The translations under genes and the position numbers were made by a program. Positions 8,767 through 16,719 of a stretch of DNA of 64,000 nucleotides are shown one piece after another. The notes beneath the pieces were generated by a model. The model was given only the letters and a program-made list of their open reading frames with translations, did no database searches and was not told the DNA's origin. The stretch comes from Candidatus Sulfopaludibacter sp. SbA3. Lineage in GTDB: Bacteria > Acidobacteriota > Terriglobia > Bryobacterales > Bryobacteraceae. The stretch is taken from positions 1-64,000 of the forward strand of contig CAMAVI010000003.1 of assembly GCA_945861625.1 (NCBI GenBank), read 5' to 3'. How positions within the stretch are numbered: the first letter of the stretch is position 1; each line of letters starts with the position of its first letter.

Positions 8767-10059
8767 GTGGACCTTTCGTTCCCGGCTTTTCGCTCCCGCA
8801 ACTATCGGCTATATTTCTGGGGGCAAAGCATTTCCTTGATCGGAACCTGGATGACCCGCCTGGCGGCAAGCTGGCTGATCTACCGGCTGACCGATTCCGC
8901 GTTTCTGCTGGGACTGGCGGCTTTTCTGGGCCAGATTCCGGCGCTGTTTCTCTCGCCTCTGGCCGGGGTCTGGGTGGACCGCTGGGACCGCCACCGTGCC
9001 ATGGTGGTTTCCCAGGTCTTGGCCATGATCCAGTCTCTGGCGCTGGCCGCGCTCACGCTCTCACACACGGTCAACATCCCCTGGATTCTGTTCCTGACGT
9101 TCCTGCAAGGGTTGATCAACACCTTTGAGACTCCCGCGCGGCAATCGTTCGTCATCCAGATGGTGGAGGACCGCGCCGATTTAAGCAACGCCATCGCGCT
9201 GAACTCATCGGTGGTGAACGCGGGGCGGCTGGTGGGTCCGGCGATCGCGGGGATGGTGATCGCAGCCGTGGGTGAAGGGTACTGCTTCCTGATCGACGGC
9301 CTCAGCTACATCGCGGTGGTCGGATCGCTGATGGCCATGAAGGATCTGCGGCCCGGCGTGAGGAACCCGCCCCGGCACGTCGGCCAAGAGCTCTCGGAAG
9401 GCTGGCGTTACATTGTTTCTTCGCACGCGATTCGTTGGATTTTGCTGATGCTGGCGCTGGTGAGCCTGATCGGCATGCCGTTCACGGTGTTGCTCCCCAT
9501 CATGGCGGATAAGGTCTTGGGCGGAGGCGCTCACACGCTGGGATTTCTCACGGCGGCGACGGGATTGGGCGCCCTCGCGGCGGCTCTACTCTTGGCCGTG
9601 CGCAAGACGGTGGTGGGCTTGGGCAGGTCGCTGGGTTTCGCGGCGCTTCTGCTGGGTACGTCTCTGATCTTGTTCGGCCTTTCGCGATCGTTTTGGTTTT
9701 CGATGGCCCTGATGTTCGGTGCGGGTTATGGCATGATGCAGCAAATTGTGGGTAGCAATACGATCCTGCAAACCATCGTGGCCGATGACAAACGCGGCCG
9801 CGTCATGTCGTTTTATTCGCTCTCCGTGTTCGGCTTTGTTCCCATCGGCAGCCTGATCGCCGGGAGTATGGCGGCAAGGATGGGTGCTCCCACCACATTG
9901 ATGTTCGGCGGCGCACTTTGTATCCTTGCATCGGTCTGGTATTTCGGACGTCTGCCCTCCATCCGGCGAGTTCTGCGTCCGGTGTACATCGAGCTGGGGA
10001 TTATTCAGGATCCCGCTGCCCTGCTTGATCAGGACATGCTTGATCAGGAAAGCCGCTAA
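8767..10059 (+). CDS. MFS transporter, EntS-like exporter family
   Basis: 430 residues, starting at GTG with GGAG upstream. About 12 transmembrane helices. The N-terminal stretch FPAFRSRNYRLYFWGQ followed by IGTWM is the hallmark of the MFS_3 group that includes the enterobactin exporter EntS. The loop with GVWVDRWDRHR and the central motif NAIALNSSVVNAGRLVGPAIAG are also typical. Such proteins export siderophores, drugs or metabolites; the substrate is unknown. It is transcribed away from the TonB-like gene. The hydrophilic C-terminal tail ends in a short Asp-Gln-rich repeat (LLDQDMLDQ). Confidence 0.88.
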   Translation: MDLSFPAFRSRNYRLYFWGQSISLIGTWMTRLAASWLIYRLTDSAFLLGLAAFLGQIPALFLSPLAGVWVDRWDRHRAMVVSQVLAMIQSLALAALTLSHTVNIPWILFLTFLQGLINTFETPARQSFVIQMVEDRADLSNAIALNSSVVNAGRLVGPAIAGMVIAAVGEGYCFLIDGLSYIAVVGSLMAMKDLRPGVRNPPRHVGQELSEGWRYIVSSHAIRWILLMLALVSLIGMPFTVLLPIMADKVLGGGAHTLGFLTAATGLGALAAALLLAVRKTVVGLGRSLGFAALLLGTSLILFGLSRSFWFSMALMFGAGYGMMQQIVGSNTILQTIVADDKRGRVMSFYSLSVFGFVPIGSLIAGSMAARMGAPTTLMFGGALCILASVWYFGRLPSIRRVLRPVYIELGIIQDPAALLDQDMLDQESR

Positions 10060-10092
10060 ATCGGCATCGGTTATGTTAATGTAGCTGGCGGT

Positions 10093-10857
10093 ATGCTCCG
10101 AGTCTTTCTTTCTCTGCTGGCGATCACCGCTACGGTCGCATTTGCCCAAACGCCGGCTGCTCGCCCCAACCTGAGTGGCATCTGGCAGGCCATGAACACG
10201 GCGAACTGGGACTTGCAAACCCATGGAGCGCAAGCAGGAAGCGTCGCGGCGTTGGGCGCGGTCGGCACCATTCCGCCGGGCATGGGCGTTGTCGAGGGGG
10301 ATACCATCCCCTACCTTCCGGCAGCCGACGCCAAGAAGAAAGAGAACAACACCAAGCGTTGGACCGGCGACCCGGAGCTGAAGTGCTATCTTCCCGGCGT
10401 GCCGCGCGCCACCTACATGCCCTATCCGTTCCAGATACTGCACAACGGCAACAACATCATGTTCCTGTATCAGTACGCCGGAGCGGTTCGTAACATCAAT
10501 ATGGGAAAGCCAACGGAAGCGCCCACCGATAGCTGGATGGGCTGGTCCAACGGCCGCTGGGAAGGCAATACGCTGGTCGTCGACGTGACCGGCTTCAACG
10601 ACCAGACCTGGTTTGACCGGGCCGGGAACTTTCATAGCGACGCCCTGCATGTGGTCGAACGCTATACGCCGGTGGACCGTAACATCCTCAACTACGAGGC
10701 CACCATCGAGGATCGCAATGTCTTCTCGCGGCCCTGGAAAATCAGCATGCCGCTCTACCGTCACATCGAGAAGAACGCGCAATTGATGGAATTCAAGTGC
10801 GCCGAATACGCCGAAGAGCTTCTCTATGGCCACCTGCGGAAGCAACCGAAGCAATAG
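10093..10857 (+). CDS. Secreted protein of unknown function
   Basis: 254 residues with a clear signal peptide (MLRVFLSLLAITATVAFAQ) and a mature part beginning with the segment NLSGIWQ, which I associate with exported proteins common in Solibacter-type acidobacteria. Aromatic, Asn- and Gly-rich patches (SWMGWSNGRWEGNTLVVDVTG) suggest a beta-rich fold. No catalytic motif is recognisable. It is followed 114 bases later by the VOC-domain gene, which may be in the same unit. Confidence 0.75.
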   Translation: MLRVFLSLLAITATVAFAQTPAARPNLSGIWQAMNTANWDLQTHGAQAGSVAALGAVGTIPPGMGVVEGDTIPYLPAADAKKKENNTKRWTGDPELKCYLPGVPRATYMPYPFQILHNGNNIMFLYQYAGAVRNINMGKPTEAPTDSWMGWSNGRWEGNTLVVDVTGFNDQTWFDRAGNFHSDALHVVERYTPVDRNILNYEATIEDRNVFSRPWKISMPLYRHIEKNAQLMEFKCAEYAEELLYGHLRKQPKQ

Positions 10858-10971
10858 CGGATGGACGAGCTTGGCCACGACAAAAGGTATATACTAAATT
10901 CCGCCCGCAACCTTGGAGTGAAGTCTGGGGTCGGAAATCCGGGCAATCTCTTCGAGGGAGGAAGACAAACA

Positions 10972-11454
10972 ATGGAACAGGTAATGGCGAAGTTACTGGA
11001 AGACTTCGAAAAGGGCAAGATTGACCGGCGGCAATTGTTGAAGAACCTGGCGATGACGGCGACCGCCGCTGCCGTGGTGGGCGCTCCGCAGCAAGCCGCG
11101 GCGGCTCCCAGCGCGTTCACCGCGACCGCGTTCAATCACGTGTCGTATTCGGTTCCCGATTACAAAAAAGCCCGTGATTTCTACGTGGACCTGTTTGGCA
11201 TGAAGGTCAGCAAGGACGATGGCAAGCAGTGCCGCCTGTCGTTCGGCAACAACATTCTGATTGTTCGCGAACGGCCGCCATACCCGCTCTACGATCACAT
11301 CGCCTACACCCTGGCCGATTGGGACAAGGTGAAGAACAACGTGATCCCGGAATTGAAGAAGCGCGGCATCAAGGTCGAGGGCAAGCCCGAGACCAGCTTC
11401 CACCTGAACGATCCGTTCGGTTACCGCGTTCAATTCGGCGGCAACGAACAGTAA
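10972..11454 (+). CDS. Exported VOC (glyoxalase/bleomycin-resistance fold) protein
   Basis: 160 residues from the ATG at 10972; the site GAGGGAGGAAG directly upstream decides this start over the GTG-type starts further 5'. Residues 1-40 look like a twin-arginine export signal (DRRQLLKNLAMTATAAA). The mature part is one VOC module: FNHVSYSVPDYKKARDFYVDLFGM, a DHIAYTL half, and a C-terminal DPFGYRVQF strand. Metal ligands expected in VOC enzymes are plausible (His in FNHV, the DHIAY His) but the set cannot be proven by eye. Possible roles are a dioxygenase, lyase or binding protein. It ends 6 bases before the convergent FAD gene. Confidence 0.8.
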   Translation: MEQVMAKLLEDFEKGKIDRRQLLKNLAMTATAAAVVGAPQQAAAAPSAFTATAFNHVSYSVPDYKKARDFYVDLFGMKVSKDDGKQCRLSFGNNILIVRERPPYPLYDHIAYTLADWDKVKNNVIPELKKRGIKVEGKPETSFHLNDPFGYRVQFGGNEQ

Positions 11455-11460
11455 ATAGCG

Positions 11461-13056
11461 CTAGCCGTCTTTAAGAATCTCGCGCGCCGCGTTATGCCCT
11501 GGCGCGCCCATCACCCCTCCGCCCGGATGCGCGCCGGAGCCACATAAGTACAGCCCCACAATGGGCGTACGATATTTCGCCCAGCCCGCGAGCGGCCGTA
11601 GTACGAACATCTGATCCAGCGACATTTCGCCGTGGAAGATGTTGCCGCCGGTGAGCCCGAAGCGGCGTTCCAGGTCGAGTGGTGTGAGTGTCTGGCGTTC
11701 TTCGACAATCGCCCGGATGTTGGGACAGTATTGCTCGATCACTTCGATCACCCGGTCCGCATAAGGCTCGCGCTCGGCATCCCAATCGGTTCCCTTAAGC
11801 GTGTACGGAGCGTATTGCAGGAAGATCCCCATGATGTGGCGGCCGGGCGGCGCAAGCGTCGCGTCATACATCGTTGGCAGCGTCATCTCGATCAACGGCG
11901 AACGCGACGGGCGGCCGTACTTGGCGTCATCCCAGGCCCGCTCGACGTATTCGATCGATGGACACAAATGCATCGTGGCCTTGTGTTGTGGTCCAGGCGC
12001 TCCTGGGAATGCCGTGAACTCCGGCAGTCCGCTCAACGCCAGGTTCATTTTTAATGACGTGCCTTCGGAGCGGAAACGGCGGATGCCCGCGACGAAATCG
12101 GTGGGCAACTCGCGCTCGTCCAACAATCGTAAAAAGGTCTGTTTGGGGTCGAGGTTGCTGGCAACGACTTTCGCGTGGATCTCATCGCCGTTATCCAAAA
12201 CCACACCCGCCGCAAGCCCGTTGACGACCAAGATCTTCGCCACCCGCGTGTTGGTGCGAATGTCCGCGCCGCTGGCGCGCGCTGAATCCGCGATAGCATT
12301 GGAAACCGCACCCATGCCTCCGCGCACGAATCCCCACAGGCCGCGGTGGCCGTTCACGCCGCCCATGCAGTGGTGCAGAAGGATGTAGGCGGTTCCCGGC
12401 GAGCGCGGTCCCCCTTTGGCTCCGATCACACCGTCGGTCGCCAGCGTGACTTTGATCTCTTCGGACTCAAACCACTCGTCTAGAAAATCCGCCGCGCTCT
12501 GCGTGAAGACCTTGACGAGACCGACGAGTTCGTCGCGCGACAAGCCGCGCATCTTGCCTAACAATTTCAGGTATTCGATGAAATCGCCGAGTCCGTGCGG
12601 CGGAAACTCAGGCGGCGTGGTGAGCAGCAGAGACTCGACGACGATTGCCAGCCGCTCCAGATGCGCTTCGTAACGCGGATACGCCTCGGCGTCGCGCTGG
12701 GAAAATTTGGCAATCTCCGCGAGCGTCTTCCCGCGGTCCTGCCACATGAATAGATGGCGGCCATCGGGGAAGGGAGAAAAGAATGCGGGATCTTTGGCGT
12801 CGACCTGATAGCCGTAGCGCTCGAGTTCCAATTCGCGCACGACCTTTTCCTGCATCAGGCTCGAAAGGTAAGACGCCGTGGAGACACGGTATCCAGGCCA
12901 GATTTCTTCAGTGACCGCGCAGCCCCCCACCAGCTCGCGCGCTTCGAGCACCAGCACGCGGCGTCCCGCTTTAGACAAATAGGCGGCAGTCACTAAGCCG
13001 TTGTGACCGCCGCCTATGATGATCGCGTCGTACTGTTTACTGCGGGAATCCGCCAC
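11461..13056 (-). CDS. FAD-dependent oxidoreductase, phytoene desaturase / PYROXD2-like
   Basis: 531 residues. The N-terminal Rossmann motif GGGHNG (residues 15-20) and the glycine-rich follow-on LEARELVGGCAVTEE are typical of phytoene-desaturase-like and PYROXD2-like flavoproteins. The C-terminal FAD segment is LYLCGSGAHPGGGVMG. There is no signal peptide. Family members dehydrogenate or isomerise carotenoids and other polyenes, but no carotenoid genes are adjacent, so the substrate is open. It ends 6 bases from the VOC gene and starts 11 bases after the quinoprotein gene on the same strand, so co-transcription with that gene is likely. Confidence 0.85.
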   Translation of the reverse strand: MADSRSKQYDAIIIGGGHNGLVTAAYLSKAGRRVLVLEARELVGGCAVTEEIWPGYRVSTASYLSSLMQEKVVRELELERYGYQVDAKDPAFFSPFPDGRHLFMWQDRGKTLAEIAKFSQRDAEAYPRYEAHLERLAIVVESLLLTTPPEFPPHGLGDFIEYLKLLGKMRGLSRDELVGLVKVFTQSAADFLDEWFESEEIKVTLATDGVIGAKGGPRSPGTAYILLHHCMGGVNGHRGLWGFVRGGMGAVSNAIADSARASGADIRTNTRVAKILVVNGLAAGVVLDNGDEIHAKVVASNLDPKQTFLRLLDERELPTDFVAGIRRFRSEGTSLKMNLALSGLPEFTAFPGAPGPQHKATMHLCPSIEYVERAWDDAKYGRPSRSPLIEMTLPTMYDATLAPPGRHIMGIFLQYAPYTLKGTDWDAEREPYADRVIEVIEQYCPNIRAIVEERQTLTPLDLERRFGLTGGNIFHGEMSLDQMFVLRPLAGWAKYRTPIVGLYLCGSGAHPGGGVMGAPGHNAAREILKDG

Positions 13057-13067
13057 GGACTCCGATT

Positions 13068-15104
13068 TTACTCCGCTAAACGGTATGCGACGTATTCAGC
13101 CGGATAGCCGCCCGCGCCAATCGCCAGGATGATGTACTGCTTGCCCTGATGCATGTAGGTCATCGGTGAGCCCGTCTGGCCGGCGGGCATCGCGATCGTG
13201 CCCGCATCCTGGCCGGTCTTCTTATCGTAAGCGCGCAGGTACGCGCCGCGCGTGCCATTGGGCATGGTGATGGTGCCCGGTTCACCCGCGATGATCAACG
13301 ACTTTGTTACCAGTGTGCCGACGATGCCGCCCCGTCCCGTGCGCGGAATGATCAAGCCTTTCAGCGCGGGATTGTTCTTGACGTTGTCCGGAGTCTCGCC
13401 GTGCGGAACCTGCCACACGATTTCGCCCTTGTTCATATCAATCGCGGTAATCTGCCCGTACGGCGGCTTGTAGAGCGGCAGCCCTTGCACGCTGGTCGCC
13501 GAGGCGGCTCCGGATTCGCCAGGGGCAGCGGAACCGTCGCTGCCCGCGCCGCCCGCCGAACGCGCGCCCGTGGTCGCCAGGCCTTGCACGTACGCGAAGT
13601 CGCGATCCTTGGGATCGGACGCCACCAGTCCCAGGCTCGCCATCTGCTTGCGCGAATAGAGATACGCGATGCCGGTTTCGGGGTCGAGCGATCCGCCGGC
13701 CCACACCGTGCCGCCGCCGGCCGTCGCCAGCGCCAGAGTTGCCAGCGGCCCTTCGGACTTGCTGACTACGGGAGGCGTGAAGATCGGTCCGATCTTGTAC
13801 TTCTTCACGATCTCGCGGGCTTGCGCATTTAATTCCGGCGTGAAATTGATGAGATCTTCCACCGAGAAGCCCTGCCGGTCATACGGCGGAGGCTTGGTCA
13901 CGAAGGGCTGTGTTGGAGCGGTCTTCTCGTTCGGCACCGTGGATTGCTCCACCGGCCTTTCTTCGATCGGAAAGATGGGCTGGCCGGTCACGCGGTCGAA
14001 CATATACAGCCACGCCTGCTTCGTCGGTTGCGCCAGCGCTTTCACGACGCGGCCGTTGACGGTGAGATCCACCAACATCGGAGCGCACGGGATGTCGAAA
14101 TCCCAAATGCCGTGGTGCACCAACTGATAATGCCACTTGCGCGCGCCGGTCTTCAGGTCGACGGCCACGATGCTCTCTCCGAACAAGCCCGTGCCGGGAC
14201 GGTGTCCGCCATAGTAATCGCCGGTCGGCGTTTCCACGGGGATATACACCAGGCCCAACTGCTCGTCCACGCTGATCTGGCCCCACGCGCCGGTGTTGCC
14301 GGTGTAGTCGGCCGCGTCGCTTTCCCAAGTGTTGTAGCCGAACTCGCCGGGTTTAGGAATGGTGTGGAAGATCCACAGCCGCTTGCCGGTGCGCACGTCA
14401 AAGCCGCGCACGTAACCTTTGATGTTTTTCTTGCTGCGGGGCACGCCGCCGGAGCGGTGCGCCGCGCCCACGATCACCGTATCACCGGCGACGGTCGGCG
14501 TCGTGTGTAAACCGACTTCACCCGTGATCAAATCGATTTCCTGGTCGTCGTTCTGCTTCAGATCCACCACGCCGTTGCTGCCGAAGCCGGGGATCATCGC
14601 GCCGTTCTTGGCGTTCAGCGCGATCATGCGGTAGCCGGGCGTGACGTAAATGATGCGTTCCTCGCGGCCATCGGTCCAATAGGACAAGCCGCGTCCGGAA
14701 AGCTGGCGCGGAGCCGAGCGGCCACGCGGACCCTCGTTCTCGCTATGCATCCACAGCATCTCGCCGGTGGCGGCATCCAACGCGGTTACAGACCTGCGGC
14801 TGCCCCCCGTGGCGTAGACGACGCCGTTGGCCATCAACGGCGTGCCTTCCAGGTTGAATTCCGGCCGCGGTCCCAGATTCGTGGTCTTAAAGCGCCACGC
14901 CACTTCCAGTTTGCTGAAATTTGAGGCGTTGACCTGGTCAAGCCCTGAATAACGCGTGTTGGCCACATCGCCGCCGTAGCTGCGCCACTCGCCGTTCTTG
15001 GTCTGCGCGAAACCCGGCGCCGGGCACAACAATGCCGCCACTGTCAGCGCGGCCGAGCCTAACATCATCCGTTTGAGAAGCATACGTTGCATCCTGTTCA
15101 TCAC
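13068..15104 (-). CDS. Quinoprotein (PQQ-type) dehydrogenase, secreted
   Basis: 678 residues. The N-terminal signal peptide (SAALTVAALLCPAPGFAQ) is followed by an eight-bladed PQQ propeller: EWRSYGGDVANTRYSGLDQVN is the usual first-blade signature, with repeats such as VTALDAATGEMLW and VAVDLKTGARKWHYQLVHH. The segment HGIWDFDIPCAPML is conserved in quinoprotein glucose and alcohol dehydrogenases. It probably oxidises a sugar or alcohol in the periplasm. No cytochrome c domain is fused and no PQQ synthesis genes are in the window. Several in-frame Met codons near the start make the exact N-terminus uncertain. Confidence 0.87.
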   Translation of the reverse strand: MMNRMQRMLLKRMMLGSAALTVAALLCPAPGFAQTKNGEWRSYGGDVANTRYSGLDQVNASNFSKLEVAWRFKTTNLGPRPEFNLEGTPLMANGVVYATGGSRRSVTALDAATGEMLWMHSENEGPRGRSAPRQLSGRGLSYWTDGREERIIYVTPGYRMIALNAKNGAMIPGFGSNGVVDLKQNDDQEIDLITGEVGLHTTPTVAGDTVIVGAAHRSGGVPRSKKNIKGYVRGFDVRTGKRLWIFHTIPKPGEFGYNTWESDAADYTGNTGAWGQISVDEQLGLVYIPVETPTGDYYGGHRPGTGLFGESIVAVDLKTGARKWHYQLVHHGIWDFDIPCAPMLVDLTVNGRVVKALAQPTKQAWLYMFDRVTGQPIFPIEERPVEQSTVPNEKTAPTQPFVTKPPPYDRQGFSVEDLINFTPELNAQAREIVKKYKIGPIFTPPVVSKSEGPLATLALATAGGGTVWAGGSLDPETGIAYLYSRKQMASLGLVASDPKDRDFAYVQGLATTGARSAGGAGSDGSAAPGESGAASATSVQGLPLYKPPYGQITAIDMNKGEIVWQVPHGETPDNVKNNPALKGLIIPRTGRGGIVGTLVTKSLIIAGEPGTITMPNGTRGAYLRAYDKKTGQDAGTIAMPAGQTGSPMTYMHQGKQYIILAIGAGGYPAEYVAYRLAE

Positions 15105-15162
15105 CTCAGCCTATTATATAGATCGCGATTATCGGCGCAACTGGCCATACGGCAGTCTGCGC

Positions 15163-15168
15163 TATACT
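15163..15168 (+). promoter_or_regulatory. Candidate -10 element for the 44-aa basic protein
   Basis: TATACT 11 bases before the ATG at 15180; the expected transcript start would leave a leader of about 5 bases. The -35 region (CTGGCC at 15141) is weak. Confidence 0.35.
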
Positions 15169-15179
15169 GAAAGCTCCTC

Positions 15180-15314
15180 ATGGCAAAAGACAATCTCTAT
15201 CAGGCTGAAAATAAGGGCAGCGGCACCTTCCTCATCACCAAGCCCAAGCGCAAGGCGGCCAAGCGCCGCCAGTCCAAGCTGAAGGGCACCGTGCGCGGCG
15301 CCCGTAAGTCGTAA
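15180..15314 (+). CDS. Small basic protein, 44 aa
   Basis: A short frame from ATG 15180 to TAA 15312-15314. The first 20 residues (MAKDNLYQAENKGSGTFLIT) are neutral; the last 24 are packed with Lys and Arg (KPKRKAAKRRQSKLK, ending GARKS). The composition resembles small ribosome- or nucleic-acid-associated proteins. I do not recognise the family. A -10-like TATACT lies just upstream and the frame keeps native-looking third-position G/C. It is divergent from the quinoprotein gene. Because it is short, it could be overlooked by gene callers; the start, stop and strongly biased tail favour a real gene. Confidence 0.6.
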   Translation: MAKDNLYQAENKGSGTFLITKPKRKAAKRRQSKLKGTVRGARKS

Positions 15315-15337
15315 CCGCAGTCGTCTCTTCACGGGTG

Positions 15338-15343
15338 TACAAT
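15338..15343 (+). promoter_or_regulatory. Candidate -10 element, leaderless start of the esterase
   Basis: TACAAT lies 7 bases before the ATG at 15351 and overlaps the upstream alternative ATG at 15342. This supports 15351 as the true start of a leaderless transcript. Confidence 0.4.
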
Positions 15344-15350
15344 GACGCCC

Positions 15351-16571
15351 ATGAAGCGAATTCCGTTCGCCCTCATTCTGCTGGCGTCGCAAGGCTACGC
15401 CCAGAATTTCGACGAGGTCTTCAAGAAGCTCAAGCAGGGCCCCGCCTACGTCGCGCAGAAGACCGGCGTGGTCATGATGAACAACCGCACCTCCGACGGC
15501 GTCGAACACATTTTCGCGGTGAACATCCCGCCGAACTACGATCCCGCCAAACGTTATCAGGTCCGTTTCCAGTTGCACGGCGGCGTGGGCCGCACCACCA
15601 ATAGCCAGCCGCGCAACAATGGCGAAATCGGACCACTGGCCGGACCCGCCGAGCAGATTTACGTTCTCCCCTATGCTTGGCGCGACGCGCCCTGGTGGGA
15701 CGACGACCAGGTCCTCAACCTGAACGCCATTCTGGACGACCTCAAGAAGACCTATAACGTCGACGAGAACCGCGTGGTGATTTCCGGTGTCTCCGACGGC
15801 GCGACGGGCGCCTACTACATCGCCATGCGCGACACCACGCCGTGGGCCAGTTTCCTGCCGCTGAACGGCTTTGTCATGGTGCTCTCCAGCCCCGACATCG
15901 ACGACGGCCACATGTTCCCCAATAATCTGCGCAACAAGCCCCTGTTTGTCGTGAACGGCGGCAATGACCGGCTCTACCCCACGCGCCGCACCGAACCCCT
16001 CACGCGGCACTTCAAACAAAATGGCGTGGAGATCGACTACCATCCCGAGGAACAGGGCGAGCATAACACCGCCTGGTGGCCGGAAATGAAGGTGCCGTTT
16101 GAGAAGTTCGTCGCCGGGCATCCTCGAGATCCACATCCCGCGCGCCTCACGTGGGAAGCCGCGGATCTGAAACATAATCGCGCCCACTGGCTGGTGATCG
16201 ACGAATTCGGAGCCGCGCTCGGGGAGCCCAGGGAACTGGACGACTTGAACCTGATGAAGCCGCCGGGGAGTTCGCTGATGTCGCTCATCGTGAATCAGCT
16301 TTTTGAAAAGGCCAAGGGTTCCGGCCGCGTGGATGTGGTCCGCGCCGGTAATACCGTGAACGCAGCCACCAAGGGCGTGACCGCCTTCACGCTGCTGCTT
16401 TCGCCGGACGTTTTCGACTTCAATCAGCCGATCAAGGTAATGGCCAATGGCAACGAGGTCTTCAACGCGCGCGTCGAGCGCAGCGTCCAGACTTTGGACA
16501 AATGGGCCAAGCGCGATCACGACCGGACCATGCTCTACGCCGCTGAGATCAACATCAAGCTGCTCCCGTGA
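15351..16571 (+). CDS. Secreted alpha/beta hydrolase (PHB depolymerase-like esterase)
   Basis: 406 residues from the ATG at 15351. The signal peptide is MKRIPFALILLASQGYA. The mature protein shows an alpha/beta hydrolase core: strand and oxyanion region RFQLHGGVG, nucleophile elbow GVSDG with Ser148, a likely acid in NGGNDRLYP (Asp206) and a histidine in GEHNTAWWP (His238). The arrangement resembles polyhydroxybutyrate depolymerase and other ester hydrolases. The last 120 residues form a further domain without a clear name. The upstream ATG at 15342 overlaps a -10-like TACAAT and is less likely. Confidence 0.8.
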   Translation: MKRIPFALILLASQGYAQNFDEVFKKLKQGPAYVAQKTGVVMMNNRTSDGVEHIFAVNIPPNYDPAKRYQVRFQLHGGVGRTTNSQPRNNGEIGPLAGPAEQIYVLPYAWRDAPWWDDDQVLNLNAILDDLKKTYNVDENRVVISGVSDGATGAYYIAMRDTTPWASFLPLNGFVMVLSSPDIDDGHMFPNNLRNKPLFVVNGGNDRLYPTRRTEPLTRHFKQNGVEIDYHPEEQGEHNTAWWPEMKVPFEKFVAGHPRDPHPARLTWEAADLKHNRAHWLVIDEFGAALGEPRELDDLNLMKPPGSSLMSLIVNQLFEKAKGSGRVDVVRAGNTVNAATKGVTAFTLLLSPDVFDFNQPIKVMANGNEVFNARVERSVQTLDKWAKRDHDRTMLYAAEINIKLLP

Positions 16572-16640
16572 GGTTTCGGGATCGATTCGCCATTCGGCAT
16601 AGTTGAATATATTCCCTGTTCCCTTCAAAACCAGCCCCCC

Positions 16641-16669
16641 TTGTACTCTTTGTAGTGCTGTGATATAAA
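16641..16669 (+). promoter_or_regulatory. Sigma-70-type promoter of the broken TonB receptor
   Basis: TTGTAC (16641-16646), 17-base spacer, TATAAA (16664-16669). The RBS AAGGAGAGG follows before the ATG at 16720. The control region therefore looks intact although the gene is broken. Confidence 0.6.
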
Positions 16670-16719
16670 CTCTCCCAGCAGTTTTAGCGGTAAATCCAGG
16701 TGTTTTAAGGAGAGGTGAC

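Noticed and set aside
9586..10878. 430-residue minus-strand frame across the MFS gene and the next gene
   Set aside because: It spans two clear plus-strand genes and an intergenic gap, with His/Arg-rich shadow composition.
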